64,000 nucleotides of DNA, taken from assembly GCA_035079385.1 (NCBI GenBank), contig JAVHKY010000071.1, forward strand, positions 1,056,001 through 1,120,000. The letters run 5' to 3'. The DNA comes from Aspidiotus rigidus. Lineage: Eukaryota; Arthropoda; Insecta; Hemiptera; Diaspididae. The stretch's first letter is position 1. Every line of letters starts with the position of its first letter. A program made the translations under genes and the position numbers. The notes beneath the pieces are model-generated. The model was not told where the DNA came from. It ran no database searches and saw only the letters and a program-made list of their open reading frames with translations. Positions 10,201-21,737 of the stretch are shown here, piece by piece.

Positions 10201-11358
10201 TGAATTTAATGTCTTGTGCCGTTGACGATGAACATGAAAGGTATTTGTGCTCTCCTTCTCAACAAAACTCGAAACTTCTCGCACGACTCGGCTCGGATTA
10301 ATAAACGAAATACTTTTATTTATTATCACCCGTTGTATTGTATCGTTATCTTTGACTTTTCACGTTGGAACGCGCGAGCCACCTTCGTTGGTTCCGCGGA
10401 TAGTCTGTGATCGTTAAAAGCTCGAAACACTTGCTTTGCGAACGTTGTTTAAATAGTACCTATCGCGTCGAATCGTACATAATTTTGTATTCACCACATT
10501 AAATAAATTCTATATTTTCGTGCATCCAAAAGTTTTTTCGTCGCCAGACAGTTCCGAAGAGGTGAATTAGGTCGGAACTTGAATTTGTATGTAAGTTTAT
10601 AAGCGTATTGTTAACGCCTGGGAGAATTATTTAGTTGATTGATGATCAGAAGATAAGGAAATAAATGATCCTAACAGTAAGAATTACAGATTGCCAATTT
10701 ACGATCCGCAATACAAAATTCAGTTCATCTACCATTCAATCTGTACTTGATCTTTCTTTAGATTTGAAATTTTCTGGAACCTGTATTGAGAATGAGAATT
10801 AGTAGAAGCTAAAGGTTATTGGATGTTCATTTTACGTTAATAATTACGAGTACCTTCTTAGCACTGACTGGAACTTTCATCGAGATCGCGAACTGACAAA
10901 TGTATCGTTGGGCGTTCGTTTTTTCCTCGAAAGTTGTAATCATGATTGAAGAGAAACAGTCAGCCTATCTCCCTAACACCTCATACAACGGAGTGCTTGT
11001 CATTTTTTTACACGAAATTCTGTCTTATTTTGTTATAATGTCACTTGAAATTGATTTGGTATCTTTTATGAACTCTACTAAATTTCATTATATTTTACCC
11101 AATTTATGGTACATTTTTTAACCACGCCATAAGGTATACGTGTTATAGGTACCTACAAATTGTTTTTTTTTTCTCTCTCTCTCTCTTCTCCGTGATGTCA
11201 TATTTTAAAATTATGTGAGCGAGAGACAAAAAAAATGAATGAATGCATCCGCTGTTTGTAATTGCAGTAAAGTTAATTCGTTTAGTATTATTACTTATTA
11301 GTTTTGTTCATCACGGGTTGCTTTTCTAACTCTTGGACATGATGATTTTTATTTCCAG
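10201..11358. other. intronic sequence upstream of the grainyhead exon
   Basis: No gene or repeat recognised. A stretch around 10210-10590 is less AT-rich than its surroundings and ends TTTTCGTCGCCAGACAGTTC, which could be an LTR border plus primer site, but I found no second copy. The last 50 bases hold a branch-point-like CTAAC and a pyrimidine tract leading to the splice acceptor at 11357. Confidence 0.4.
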
Positions 11359-11521
11359 TTACTCGCAATATGGCTTTCGTTATCATCTGGAAACCGCAAT
11401 CTCTACTAACCAGAGGCGAGAGGATGATCGAGTAACGTACATAAATAAGGGACAATTTTACGGGATAACAATGGAGTACGTCCCAGATCCAGATAAGCCG
11501 TTGAAAGCACAAACAGTCAAG
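11359..11521 (+). CDS. grh: grainyhead exon (first half of CP2 DNA-binding domain seen here)
   Basis: Grainyhead is a nuclear transcription factor that controls epidermal barrier, cuticle and wound-response genes. This 163-bp internal exon encodes 54 codons plus the last base of a split codon. The peptide contains [30 protein letters not shown] and [17 protein letters not shown], the start of the CP2/grainyhead DNA-binding domain; the [10 protein letters not shown] block is diagnostic of grainyhead rather than the CP2/gemini branch. The upstream border is TTTTATTTCCAG|T and the downstream border is AAG|GTAAGA, giving phase 0 at the 3' side. The next exon in frame is at 55313. Upstream exons are not in the window, or are beyond my recognition. 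Confidence 0.95.
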
Positions 11522-14500
11522 GTAAGATTCCCATAGTGTAAACTGCATTCTAATCATTTCCAACGTTCTATCACCTTTCGACGTGGCGAAACACATATTC
11601 AAAGGTCGACAGCAGCTGGTAAGACTCTCTGTCGACAAATGAATGCAAAAATTCACGTCAACAAATCGAAAATTTTTATGGCTTGCGTTGAGCGTTGATA
11701 TACCTCTTTGTTGTTCGACCCGTTACACTTCCTTTTATTATTATACGCTTTTATTAGGTACTACACATACAATAATTGAACGATTAGGAAGAATCGAAAA
11801 TATACTCTAGTGTAGAGAACAACGAACTTGATAGCGCTTATAGCCCCAAAAGTAACATTTTTCTTGCATTTCCTCAATTACTCGGGCACGCGTGTTTGGT
11901 TGTCGGCGCGACGACCAATGTTAAAGGGAGAGATCCGGGTACGACCAATCACTATGAGCGTCTCACGTTGCTGTTCAAGACGTGTATTTCTTTCTTCTTT
12001 TATTCAAACTTTGAACTTATTTTCGTCCGCTCTGTTTTGCACTGTGCTGACGCAGCTAAATGGTTTCTTGTGAGTATTTCAATTTAGGAGACGAGGCAGT
12101 CATTGGTCGCTCTTTCTTAGAAATCCCAAAGGCTTTGAAACTACAATCTTACATATTCCTATTGATTCAGCATTACATACCTATCATGATTTCAGTAAAA
12201 TAAGTTGACAATTAATTCTCAAAGTTGAGCAGACGTTCTGCTTTCTAGCAGTAAAACAAATACTGTTTGCTGATTGGTGCAATTTCGACAAAAAGGTGAA
12301 GATACGAAAAAAGTCTTCGGAAACTCTGAAGTTGAATTCATCTAAAAGATTACGACACTATGAGAGCTACATCTTTTCTATATGAAACAAAATTCAAGAC
12401 AGTGAAGTTGATTTTACTTGTATGACCTCTTATGGTCAAAAACACCATAATATTCATCTTCTAGTGCATTCTAAATATCGTCACTAGCCCTCCAACTGGA
12501 TTCCGAATCGTCGAATATGATTTTTTTTTTTTTTTTTTAATGGAGACCGAATATTTGGAGCGATGGTCGGGGCTACTCTTTTGAAGTGAAAAGAAGTCTG
12601 GTTTGGGAAAAATTATTGTTACGAAAAAATATAATATTTTTGAGGGTCTGTTCAGTGAGACCGCAATAATGAAACAAAAAGTCAGTAATAACTGCGTGAT
12701 GCCCAACCACTATCGCGTATAAGGTTTCATTATGGGGGGTGGGGGGGGGGAATAAATGAATATAATATAATAACGCAAAATGTGACGGAGAGCGTGATAA
12801 ATGGGATACGAATAAAGAACGAATTAAACTCAGACGCGTTGAAAATGAGAATCATTTATCCGTACGCCTCAAAAATAAAATGCGCGATTGGGTGGGTCAT
12901 ATTTCAAGGCAAAATGAAAACATTTGCAGATAGCGAACGACATATGATCTTGAAAAATGGTTTTTTAAATTCAAACAGAAAGAAGAGTGAGCGAAAAAAA
13001 TAAAAGATGCTAGGTCGATAGTTTCATGAAATTTTGGGGGTTTGAACGAGTTATATGGCATAGAGTGTGGCTCATGACAGGTACGAATGAAGCACGCTAA
13101 AGGAAGCCTATATGCCATTATAATAGGTACCGTAATAATTTTTTTCGTCCAGTATAGTTATGTACAATTCATTCAGGCTTGTAAAAATGAAAATCGTATG
13201 CAAGTCTATCAGTATCCGTACTGCGTGCCATGGCATGGTCGTCTAGTTCTTCTCAAACTGACTGTATCGTATACAAGTAGAGGTGTAGGCATCGCGATAT
13301 GCTGTGCGGGTACTTATCTCGCGATTTTTTGTCTCTCGTCTTCGTTCGAACTCTTATTCCTCCTTATCTTCTTCATCCTCCTACCGTTCGACTATTTCTT
13401 TAACAGACGCTTCTTTTGGCAAGAGTCGCAACTCATTCGATTATTATAATGCTAAATTAAGCCAATAGATGAGAATTTGATGCGCTAAATATACGTTGTC
13501 ATAAGTACTTGTAGGAACGATATCATATATTATATATATATATTTGTGACTATCACTTCCTTGTTTCATGTGGATGCGAAAGGGGAAAAAATGGAAGACG
13601 ACGACCAAAATTGTTTGTTGGTCAATTAGGGTTATGAGAAATACGACGTTGAGTGTAAAGCTCTTTTACTTTTGTATACTCGTTGAAAATGGCTGGAAGC
13701 GAATGTTGGTACTTGTTTACAAGTCGTACGATATAATATGTACGTGTGTTTATTATCGGTAAACTGAACGATAATTAGTCGATGTGCATAATTAGATGTG
13801 TGTACACTCTGTACCTGTATTTATAATACAAATACTGTATCATGAGAAAAAATGAATTCCATCTTGTTCTGTACATATATGAATATTGTGCGTTCTTATC
13901 ATTGTGCTCTTCGGGACACTCCCGTGTTCACATTTATGGTTATATCGTCTGCTGTGTTCGAGTCTCTCTTTGAGCATTCAGTACACTCTCTCACCATGCA
14001 ATTAATCTGGCAATATGAGTACTCGCTACCTCTATACCTCAAAAATAATTTCTACGTTTTTCGGCGTTACGTTTGTGTTTTTGTTGTAAAAAAAGTAATG
14101 TCATTTTGTCATGTAACTCATTATGTAGTGAATAATCCTTCGGAGAGGAAATTGATTATTTTAATTTTTGTTAGTCAAAAAAGGGGGCTTTTCGTGGAAA
14201 TAGTGTACTATTTTGAAAAGAAAAAAAAAAAGAAAAAAAAACTTCCTTCCAAAACGTTGAAGAGGATGCTGTACCTATTTAAAATTTATTACCAATACAG
14301 ATGACGAAAGATCTCTCAAAATTTGAAGTTTGAAACCCGTGTATGACAAAAAAAAAAAAAAAAAGGACAAAGTTGGAGGAGAAGAAAAAAGGTATGAAAT
14401 AATGGAGTTCAATGAGGCTGGTAAACACAACAAGGACAATTATTCTTGAAAAGGTGGAAAACATTTTACAACTACGCGCAAAATTTGCTGTGAAAACGAA

Positions 14501-16343
14501 ACAAATATTTATCGAACGTATCGTAACGGGTGCAGAGTATGCTCTTGAAGTATCTCGACTACCAGAGAAAGAAGAAGCGAGACGTAAAATTATAGAGGGA
14601 TTTTAAGGATGTTGACGAATAAGATAAGATCTATGGAACCTCTATGGAACCTCTGGAAAAGAAGTTATGTGAAGATTCACAGGTGACCAAAAAGTTTCTT
14701 GATAAATGAAAATTCACAGTCATTATACAAAAAGAGGTTTATGGAAAAAAGATGATGGAGATATTGAGTGTGTAAGATATCTATAGGCTATCCGCATCAC
14801 ACAGACACCTACATTTACCTTACAGGCAACTTAACATACATAAACCTACTCTTAATTACCTGTTTATAATATTTTCAACTCCTTTCCAATAATATTTCCA
14901 ATAACCTGGAAAATAAACGAGGGTGAGCTCTTTTTCTTAAAACCACAATCAATAACTGCCTTTTACTACCAGTGCACCAAAATACTTCTCACGTCGACCT
15001 TCACCAGCTAATGAATCACAATTCTCCTTCCCCTCAAAAAGGGAATATACAAAACCACTTTAGCTGGCTACTAGTCCGACCTCAAATGAGCAACGAGTCC
15101 CCGAGCACGGGTACAGAGCCCAAATGCCACTGTACTGTCTAAACAACTGGAAGAACCTTCACACTACCACCTTATCTGAGGTTGGCCGGCCCCAGCATCG
15201 GATTTGTGATCCAGCCCTTGGTATCTTCAGGACCGGCATCCCACCTGTCCATCGACACCTGCCTCCTGGCCGACAGCAATGACCTGGACCCGTCGGCCCG
15301 CATTCTGTACCTGGCCGGGCACCATCAACAAGATCATTCTCCGGAGTCAGCACCGCGAGAATCACTCTCTGGAGTCAGCACCAGAGAGTCCCGTCCTTCG
15401 GCATCAGCACCGTGAGGACCCCGGTTCACAGCGTCACACTGGAACCGTTCCAAAAGAACACCATCGAGAGATTTCAGTCAGTTAATGTTACCATCCTGGA
15501 GAAGATCACACACTTCCTCCGATAACCAATACCCCCTCTGGGAAATCCCGATTCAACCCTAAGACAAGACTCGTTCTCCACTCAAACTTGATCTACAGGT
15601 GCGTACTCTACGCCCGAAAGGTCCACCACATTGACCACTGTAGAAAACCACCGGACACGCCTTTACGACGTCCTGAAAACGTTTCATTGTATTCTGAATC
15701 ATCATTCGTGTGCACTGGGTTCCCTAATTCGGAATTAACATCAATAACAATTCGTTCACCGCTTTCTCTTCTCTCATTAATATTATAGACGACACCTATT
15801 CGACGCTTAACTACATCATAATAGTTACGATTAATAATCCAAGAAAAAGAGTCAGTGAGTGACTACTCACCAAATAGTCAAATAATCACTCAACACGCAA
15901 TATTACAAACTTACCACGTTTTTAACACACAGGCAACACAAATATAACGTACTACACCGTATTACAGCACTAGAAAACTGTCTACGGCGTACGTCTCGAT
16001 GCAGTCGAAAATAGAGAAATCACACCTATTGTATTTCCGATGGCATCCCTGCTAACTTGTCTACAGCCTTTCTTCTTAGCTGTCCACCCCTACTAAATAG
16101 TGCGTTCAAATAATACAAGAGGTTGTGTGTTATATCCGCTGTTTAACACCAACAGACTCGGAACCAGTTTCCTGCAGTCGCGCAGTTCATCTTGTCTAAA
16201 TATAGTGACTTCCTATTGTCCACATGAAGTTACATCGCCAGGGTTTTTTTCTTATTAAACGTTGCCAGACAGGGCTGCTCTTATAACTAATACGAGTTCG
16301 TGCGTACGTACGATACAAAACTGTAACTTACCCTTTGAAAATA
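11522..16343. other. intron sequence with no recognised gene
   Basis: AT-rich sequence with several poly-A/poly-T runs (12521-12538, 14220-14240, 14348-14364) that may be retroposon tails, and a G run at 12735-12750. Frames of up to 150 codons (for example 13087-13449 and 13852-14304) lack recognisable domains and are taken as chance. The GC-rich patch at 15180-15480 is listed separately. Confidence 0.45.
15180..15480. repeat. GC-rich patch with a short minisatellite
   Basis: Clearly richer in G+C than its surroundings. At about 15346-15420 it holds roughly three degenerate copies of a 26-28-bp unit around TCTGGAGTCAGCACCGAGAG. Frames are open on both strands through the patch (77 and 68 codons), but neither product is recognised. 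It may be a fragment of a mobile-element coding region or 5' UTR. Confidence 0.4.
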
Positions 16344-16901
16344 CAGTAGATATCGGTTATTGTAATCCCTCTTAATTGCATAACCCGTATTATTGAATTG
16401 AATTCTTTCGGAACCGAACGTGTGCATTATTTAACATGCAAAATGTACCGTTTATTGTGATTATCAGCCCGTATAATTGAATTAAAATTTCCCTCCATGA
16501 ATGGTGATAACGACTACTTTTTGACAAAAATGAACATGTAGAAACAATGCAATAATCTTTTCTAACTTGGGTATTCAGAATTTCTTCACTTAGTTCTCAC
16601 TGTTCGATCTTTAGAATCGCACGTATTCATAATCTCGCGCATATTCAGTTCTTTTTTTTTCTCATCGAAATGTCTCATAAACGCCGTGACCTTTCATTGG
16701 TTGAAAATGTGCACTTCTCAAAAAGTACGACGAATTGGGACTGGCTTCGATGAGTCAAGCCGCAGCAGCTTTAAAATTGGAAATTTCGCATTGTGACAAT
16801 CAGTAAAAAAAATTTTTAGCATCTCCGCATATAAGAATTGCTCGGTTAATTGAATTGAACAGACCTGGTCCCGATGCGATTACAATAACCGATATCTACT
16901 G
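16344..16901 (+). mobile_element. Tigger/pogo-type element, internal deletion derivative
   Basis: Bounded by perfect 24-bp inverted repeats beginning CAGTAGATATCGGTTATTGT, each flanked by TA (16342-16343 and 16902-16903), the Tc1/mariner-superfamily target duplication. CAGT termini plus TA are typical of pogo/Tigger. Inside is the start of a CENP-B-like transposase (16670-16792). At 558 bp it is too short to be autonomous. Confidence 0.9.
16670..16792 (+). pseudogene. Tigger/pogo transposase N-terminus (CENP-B-type helix-turn-helix)
   Basis: ATG at 16670 opens MSHKRRDLSLVE. After a one-base frameshift near 16705 the reading is LKKYDELGLASMSQAAAALK followed by LEISH, which is the first DNA-binding helix-turn-helix of CENP-B/Tigger transposases. 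The rest of the protein (second HTH and DDE domain) has been deleted, leaving about 40 recognisable residues. It lies entirely within the TIR-bounded element above. It cannot encode an active transposase. Confidence 0.8.
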
Positions 16902-16959
16902 TATATACACTATTTACAAGTGATATAGAAAGCTACAAATTGTTGAATAATAATCCGAC

Positions 16960-17705
16960 ATCAAGGTTTCAAAAGAGGAGCAATCAATTCGTAAATATCC
17001 TGCAAAAGAGTGGATGGGTATATTGATTAAAAGGTAGGTGCGTCATGATTCGGTGCTCCCCTAGATATTATGGCTTACCAAAAGCACACAAAGACGGTCT
17101 TCCCTATAGATATTATCAGGCATAAAGTCACCTACTGAAGTCTTAAGTCAATTTTTGGCCTCCATTCTGGGTAATGTGAAGAGTGGTACGATTAACATAT
17201 GCCGTTCATCGGGGGACTACAGAGGAAGTTGTCCGAGATTCAGGTTGCCGGTGACAATCTTATGGCTTCTTCCGATGCAGTGGCGATATTTCTCTCGGTT
17301 CTGGTAGATTTAGCGCTCAAGATTATTTTGGATAAGTGAGTTGAACTGAAGACTACATCCCTGTACGTTGGCAAACTTTTTCCAGTATTTTCGAATTTCG
17401 CCTTACTTCGGTTTACTGTCAGTATAGAGGGAAATTTAAATCACAAAAAATGGTCCATCAATAAGTAGCTCTTTGCTACCAGCTGGCACTGAGTCAGTTT
17501 TGATTTTGTTTTTTAATATTTAGATAGGTTTGCTGGCGATGGAATTATATCTGAGGCAAAGTGTGTTGACAATTATTTTTTTATTTCATTCTAAGTGACA
17601 AGATTCTTGATTACGTTTTTAAATTTTCAAATAACCTTCGCCCTAGGATTCAGTTCACAAGTGAAAAAGTATGACTAATATAAATTTTCTTGATATGACC
17701 TCAAT
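16960..17705 (+). pseudogene. Penelope-like element reverse transcriptase (upstream part)
   Basis: Frame-broken translation reads PRYYGLPKAHKDG at 17063, then sequence equal to SGIKSPTEVLSQFLASILGN, then LMASSDAVAIFLSVLVDLAL at about 17255-17325. In Penelope-like elements these correspond to the YGLPK-HK block and the S-F-D-V-V-S-L-F-T-N-V-P catalytic block. Further on, RIQFTSEK and INFLDMTSIW (to 17705) match the end of the RT. The Y-V-D-D box is degenerate (FAGDG near 17540). The missing C-terminus resumes at 19081 on the same strand, so one element appears to be split by later insertions. Confidence 0.72.
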
Positions 17706-17711
17706 CTGGTA

Positions 17712-17996
17712 ATGATGCTCCGCGACCTACTCTGTACACGATTGGATTCACCTTCTCTTCTGGAAAAGATAAACTTTTACGCCCCTCCTAGAAGATATCG
17801 TACGCAAACCCTCTTTCAGATCCCCCGATGCCGCACGCTACATTACAAACTTTCTCCCTTAAATCATGTCATGACTCTCTATAACACAATAACAAACATA
17901 GATCCAACTATAGATATTTTTTTCGACAGTAAAACACAACTTACAGGGAAAATAATAGGGGCATTTACAGAATTGTACAACAACAAAAGCGGCTAG
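17712..17996 (+). pseudogene. C-terminal fragment of a non-LTR retrotransposon ORF2
   Basis: A 94-codon open frame with LDSPSLLEKINFYAPPRRYR followed by a PRCRT box and SPLNHVMTLYN. This resembles the region after the RT domain in jockey/CR1-like LINE proteins, where a 'SP..L..I.F..P.R' string precedes a short terminal motif. Only this tail is present. It begins within a few bases of the break in the Penelope element and may belong to what interrupted it. The downstream sequence to about 18100 would be its 3' UTR, running into TTA repeats. Confidence 0.5.
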
Positions 17997-18189
17997 GAAG
18001 TATTCATATTTGAACATTAAAAGAAGAGAGAAGAAGGGGTTTATGAAGGGTTAGCACACGGGTTGGTGGGGGTACAGCAGGGCAGGATTATTATTATTGT
18101 TGCATCTAATTATTACTATTATTACTATTATTATTATTATTATTAATACATTGTTTTTTTTGTTTTTTTTTTTCTAACTATCATTAATA

Positions 18190-18860
18190 TTAATATATTA
18201 TTATTATTATTATCTCGCAATCAGAGACATTCCTTGTCTCGCGTACACATAATAGAGGGATTATACATCCAGGTCTACTATGGTTGTGTCGCTTAATCAC
18301 CGATGACTCGGCGTACGATGCTCGTTGTATGAATTTTACCGCCTTCTGCATATTTCGTAGCTCATTCCAGGTACCTCCAATTTCCGCAATATTTCTCATA
18401 GTCGTCTTTGGTACCATTCCTGTTGTCGATATGACGATGGGAAGTATTTTTGTTTTCACCTTCCACTGGTATTCCATTTCTTTTGCCAACTCTATATACT
18501 TTGTGATCTTGTTTTGTACCGTTCTGCCACAGTTATTGGTATTTGGTACCGCTATATCGATCAGGTACGCTGTATTTGTCATCTTATCCTTCACGACTAT
18601 ATCCGGGCTGTTGTACTCGATCATACTTTTTGTATAAATAGTTCGATCCCAGTATATCACGGCATTCTTGTTTTCCATCACTTTTTGGGGCTCATATTTA
18701 TAGTAGGGCGTTAAATTCAATGTACTACTCTGGCCACATCGTCGTGTCTTGTCTTATAGGCTGTAGCCACCAAGTTTTCGCAGGCTCCTGTTAGATGCTG
18801 AATTGTTTCGCTTGTTTTTCCACATTTTCGGCATTTATCGTTCTCCATATTGGCATCCTT
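18190..18860 (-). pseudogene. R4/Dong-type LINE C-terminus: CCHC finger plus restriction-like endonuclease
   Basis: Read leftward, translation begins with NDKCRKCGKTSETIQHLTGA, a CX2CX8HX4C finger (about 18785-18840). After a one-base shift near 18720 comes a 176-codon frame with SPDIVVKDK, then TAYLIDIAVP, then KYIELAKEMEYQWK. PD followed by D, then the K-Y block, form the restriction-like endonuclease of R2/R4-group LINEs. The 3' end runs into (TTA)n at 18100-18215 and the 5' truncation point abuts TTATTATTATT at about 18900. That placement matches Dong/R4 elements, which are known to insert into TAA repeats. Confidence 0.8.
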
Positions 18861-19080
18861 TATAATATATTTACGATAATTTCGCGTGTTTATAACTTAT
18901 TATTATTGTCATCATTATTTTAATAGTGTCCTCCTATTATTGGCATCATGCTGTTGGACGGCACTTTAAATAAATCTTCAAAATAAATAAAATAAATAAA
19001 TAAATAATGTCCATTCAACGTTACTATTGTAATGATTTAAAATTCAGATACTATAAAAAATTGACTTATACACTGGTAAA

Positions 19081-19690
19081 ATGATGAATTTTCATTCCAA
19101 TACTCCGATGCATTTTAAACGTAATACTGCTGCTAATATTTTTAAAAAATGGATTAGTGTTTCTAATTGTTTTTTCAATAATGACTTAGTTTTAGAATTT
19201 AGAGGTTTGGTGAAGAAAAACTCATGGTAATATTATGTTTGTGAGGTCCATTGTTAACTCTGTTTGTAACTGTAATAATTTAATGAAAGAGACAGATGAA
19301 GGTCAAGGTGTGAAATATTTTAGTTTACCTTGTGTGGGTGAGGGCAGTAATTTTATAAAAAGCTACCTAGAAAATCTAGATCCAAAAATAAAATTAACTC
19401 TCAGTATAATTAAGCACCTTGAAGGACCAAAAATTTCCTCAAAACGCCAAAGACCTTACCTGGCACCTTAAAAATTCTGGAGTTATCTATTGTGTACCAT
19501 ATGTTCTAGGATCTAGGTGTTCGGGGATTTTCCTGGGTGAAAGTGAACAGTATTTGTCTTAACAGAATGAACTCACATAAATTTGATGTCAAGTACAAAA
19601 CTGAAAATATTTCCTTTGTTAGCCATGCGAAAAAGGATTCCCGTCTGTTTACCTTAACACGTTTTCCCGAATCACATTTACTCGAATGGT
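19081..19690 (+). pseudogene. Penelope-like element C-terminus with GIY-YIG endonuclease remnant
   Basis: Starts with MNFHSNTPMHFKRNTAANIF (19084), a Penelope-type block after RT. A second frame (19235-19471) has KYFSLPCVGEGSNFIKSYL and LDPKIKLTLS. Then, with one frameshift, SGVIYCVPY, CSGIFLGESEQYL, NRMNSHKFDVKY and ISFVSHA (19475-19625) give the V-I-Y-C, Y-I-G-like (here FLG), N-R and H landmarks of the GIY-YIG nuclease. This is the natural continuation of the RT fragment ending at 17705, interrupted by about 1.4 kb. Several shifts and stops show it is dead. Confidence 0.72.
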
Positions 19691-19708
19691 TTTTCTCCAA
19701 ATAACATT

Positions 19709-20440
19709 TTACCGACTTTTCTAACTAGAAAAGTGAGGTATTACACTCGTAGCAAGGTCAACAGGGGGAGTGGGCAATGAACTTTCTCGACGTTTTAGGG
19801 GTCCTAGATCACAACTAGCATAAAAAAAAATTTCAGGTTTCCTTATATATATATATATATATATAAGATTTTTTTGTCCGCGGAACTCCTCCGAAACTAC
19901 CCGATGGATTTTTTTGTAACTTAGCCATATTGTAGTAGTATATCTGAAGATGTGCACCTGCAATTTTTTTGAAAATCGGATGAGTAGTTCTCGAGAAATG
20001 TTCAATTTCTTGAGAAATTTTGCAGTATTTCGAGTACCTTTTTGTCCGCGGAACTCCTCCGAAACTACCCGATGGATTTTTTTGTAACTCGGCCATATTG
20101 TAGTATTATATTTGAAGATGTGCACCTGCATTTTTTTTGAGGATCGGATGAGTAGTTCTCGAGAAATTTTTACTTTTGTTGAAAAATTTTTCACTATTAC
20201 GAGTAGCTTCTTACGAATAGCTGCGAGTAGAGTAGCTGCTTACGTTAGGAGAAGCGGATTTGGATTTTCCTATACGTTTACCACTTTCGTTATCAGTACG
20301 TGTATTGTGATGAAGAACCAACCTTTCATCATTCGACAGGTTCATTCTTTACCAAGGGTTCATTGGATTTTATTTCCGATGAAACCTTTTCGTTCAAATT
20401 TAGTACACTTGTATCTCGCTTCCCACAGCCCCTAGAGCGT
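19709..20440 (+). repeat. composite dispersed repeat with hairpin head and 168-bp tandem unit
   Basis: The head carries CTTTTCTAACTAGAAAAG (19716-19733, a perfect 8-bp stem hairpin) followed by GTGAGGTATTAC. Heads also occur at 51867 and 62263, and an interrupted one at 21338. A (TA)n run follows. Next, a unit around TTGTCCGCGGAACTCCTCCG is repeated twice with a 168-bp period (19874 and 20042). Single copies of this unit are at 53210 and, inverted, near 63480. The block continues to about 20440 in homology with 53370-53550. The unit's wording (GGATGAGTAGTTCTCGAGAA) recalls RTE-like 3' ends. Confidence 0.65.
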
Positions 20441-20558
20441 TGAATTTTGTTTTGTCAAATTTTATTTGTTTTGTTAAATTTATTTTTGAACGGATAGTGG
20501 CAATGGCGAGTTGTTCATTTTTCTAGCTATTTTTCATTATTATTAGTCATACTCGATA

Positions 20559-21012
20559 GTTTTTTTTTTTTTTTTTTTTATTATTATTTTACGAGCATTA
20601 TAAACTGCACGAGGGTTATTTGCTCGGCGTTACAATCTTATTTTAGAACATTACTTGAATTAGGTTAAATTAGGTACGTATTGGTGGAATTGAGTGGCGA
20701 TCGAACGGAATTTGTTGGTGAATTATATGAAGTTGTAGAATTGAGTGGTGCGTAAATAAGTTAGGGTTGAGTCGATGGTTTCGGAGTTGTTGTTTAGTGC
20801 TGCATTGATATTGGAAGATATATTTAGGGAGGTTCGAGTGGGTTGCAGGACGGGGCATGAGAAAAAATGATCAACTGATAAATTTTCTTGGAGATAGTGA
20901 GGGCATGATGGAGGAGCGAGATTAGTGAGAAGATAAGTATGAGTAAGACGAGTGTGGCCTATTCGCAGCCGAGCTAAAATGACCTCCTCTTGCCTTGAAT
21001 TTCGTTGGGATG
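20559..21012 (-). pseudogene. LINE ORF2 C-terminus with 3' UTR and poly-A tail
   Basis: Minus-strand translation from about 21005 gives EEVILARLRIGHTRLTHTYL, then PPSCPHYLQ and NLSVDHFFSCPVLQPTR. This is the terminal zinc-binding region after RNase H in I/jockey-like LINEs (R-x-R-x-GH ... C ... H ... C). A TAA follows near 20700. A run of about 20 T on the + strand at 20559-20580 is the poly-A tail. The element is 5'-truncated, and its upstream RNase H part may be the fragment at 21360. Confidence 0.68.
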
Positions 21013-21337
21013 AGGACCAAAATGTGGGTTCACGTTTTATTTTTCTTAATTTGTTATTCGACTGATTTTAGTGAAAACCTTGAGTTTGAATGATTAAGTA
21101 CAATTTTTTAATCTTCATCAAGTGTGCTGATGCGAGACTATACCTGGGTGATTTCACTCTTAATTAATAATTGATTTATTTGTCATTTTTTCATGTATGG
21201 GTACATAATTAATAGTGGTTCATAGTTGATTTGAGGTGTCAAAAGAGATGGAAAGATTATTTTCAATTTGGACTGGCTTTTTTGAGTGAGATTTGAGATT
21301 AGAGTAACGAGTAAACCGGGCTTGGGTGCTATATATT

Positions 21338-21737
21338 TTTACTGAATTTTCTAGCTAGAAAAGTGAGGTATTATTGTTAATACGTTGGAAATGGTTGAAG
21401 CGCGAGGGAAGGAATGAGGGGTTGACTATTGGGTGATTGGTTGCTTCTTTCGTTTCGACATCGATTTTTTTAGTATTTCGGGATCTCGTTGTAGCTGGAT
21501 TCCCAGATGAAGAATTTTGGGGTGGAGTGTGCATAAAAAATGGTGATATGATAGCGTGAAGGCAATTTATGAGTGCACGAGAGGAACAGCGGCTCGAGAT
21601 AGCTTTTAGAGATGCCAGGAATCGGAAGTGATAAAGAATTGAACCACTCATCCTAATATACAGTATACTAGACTAATAATATGCTAAGAATAAGGTATGG
21701 GAAAAAATGATTGTAGAGCTCTTTTTTATTAGAAACA
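21338..21737 (-). pseudogene. LINE RNase H fragment inserted in a repeat head
   Basis: Minus-strand frame 21651-21355 contains LASLKAISSRCSSRALINCL, then TKKIDVETKEATNHP. These look like the D-S-L-x-S-L-K-A-I block and the N-E-K-A-D-x-L-A-K-E-A-T block of LINE RNase H, with the intervening WIPSHxGIPGN block shifted out of frame. On the + strand it separates the hairpin head at 21338-21372 (TTCTAGCTAGAAAAGTGAGG) from that family's next segment at 21738 (CCTCGTAGCAGTTTGGACAG), so it lies inside the composite repeat. Confidence 0.5.

Noticed and set aside
10196..10600. Solo LTR suggested by a TTTTCGTCGCCAGACAGTTC junction
   Set aside because: No second LTR copy or target duplication found in the window, so the idea could not be supported.
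13087..13449. 120-codon plus-strand frame with hydrophobic stretches
   Set aside because: No start context, domain or homology recognised; hydrophobic composition follows from T-rich DNA.
13852..14304. 150-codon plus-strand frame
   Set aside because: Runs into a poly-A tract (polylysine) and has no recognisable domain.
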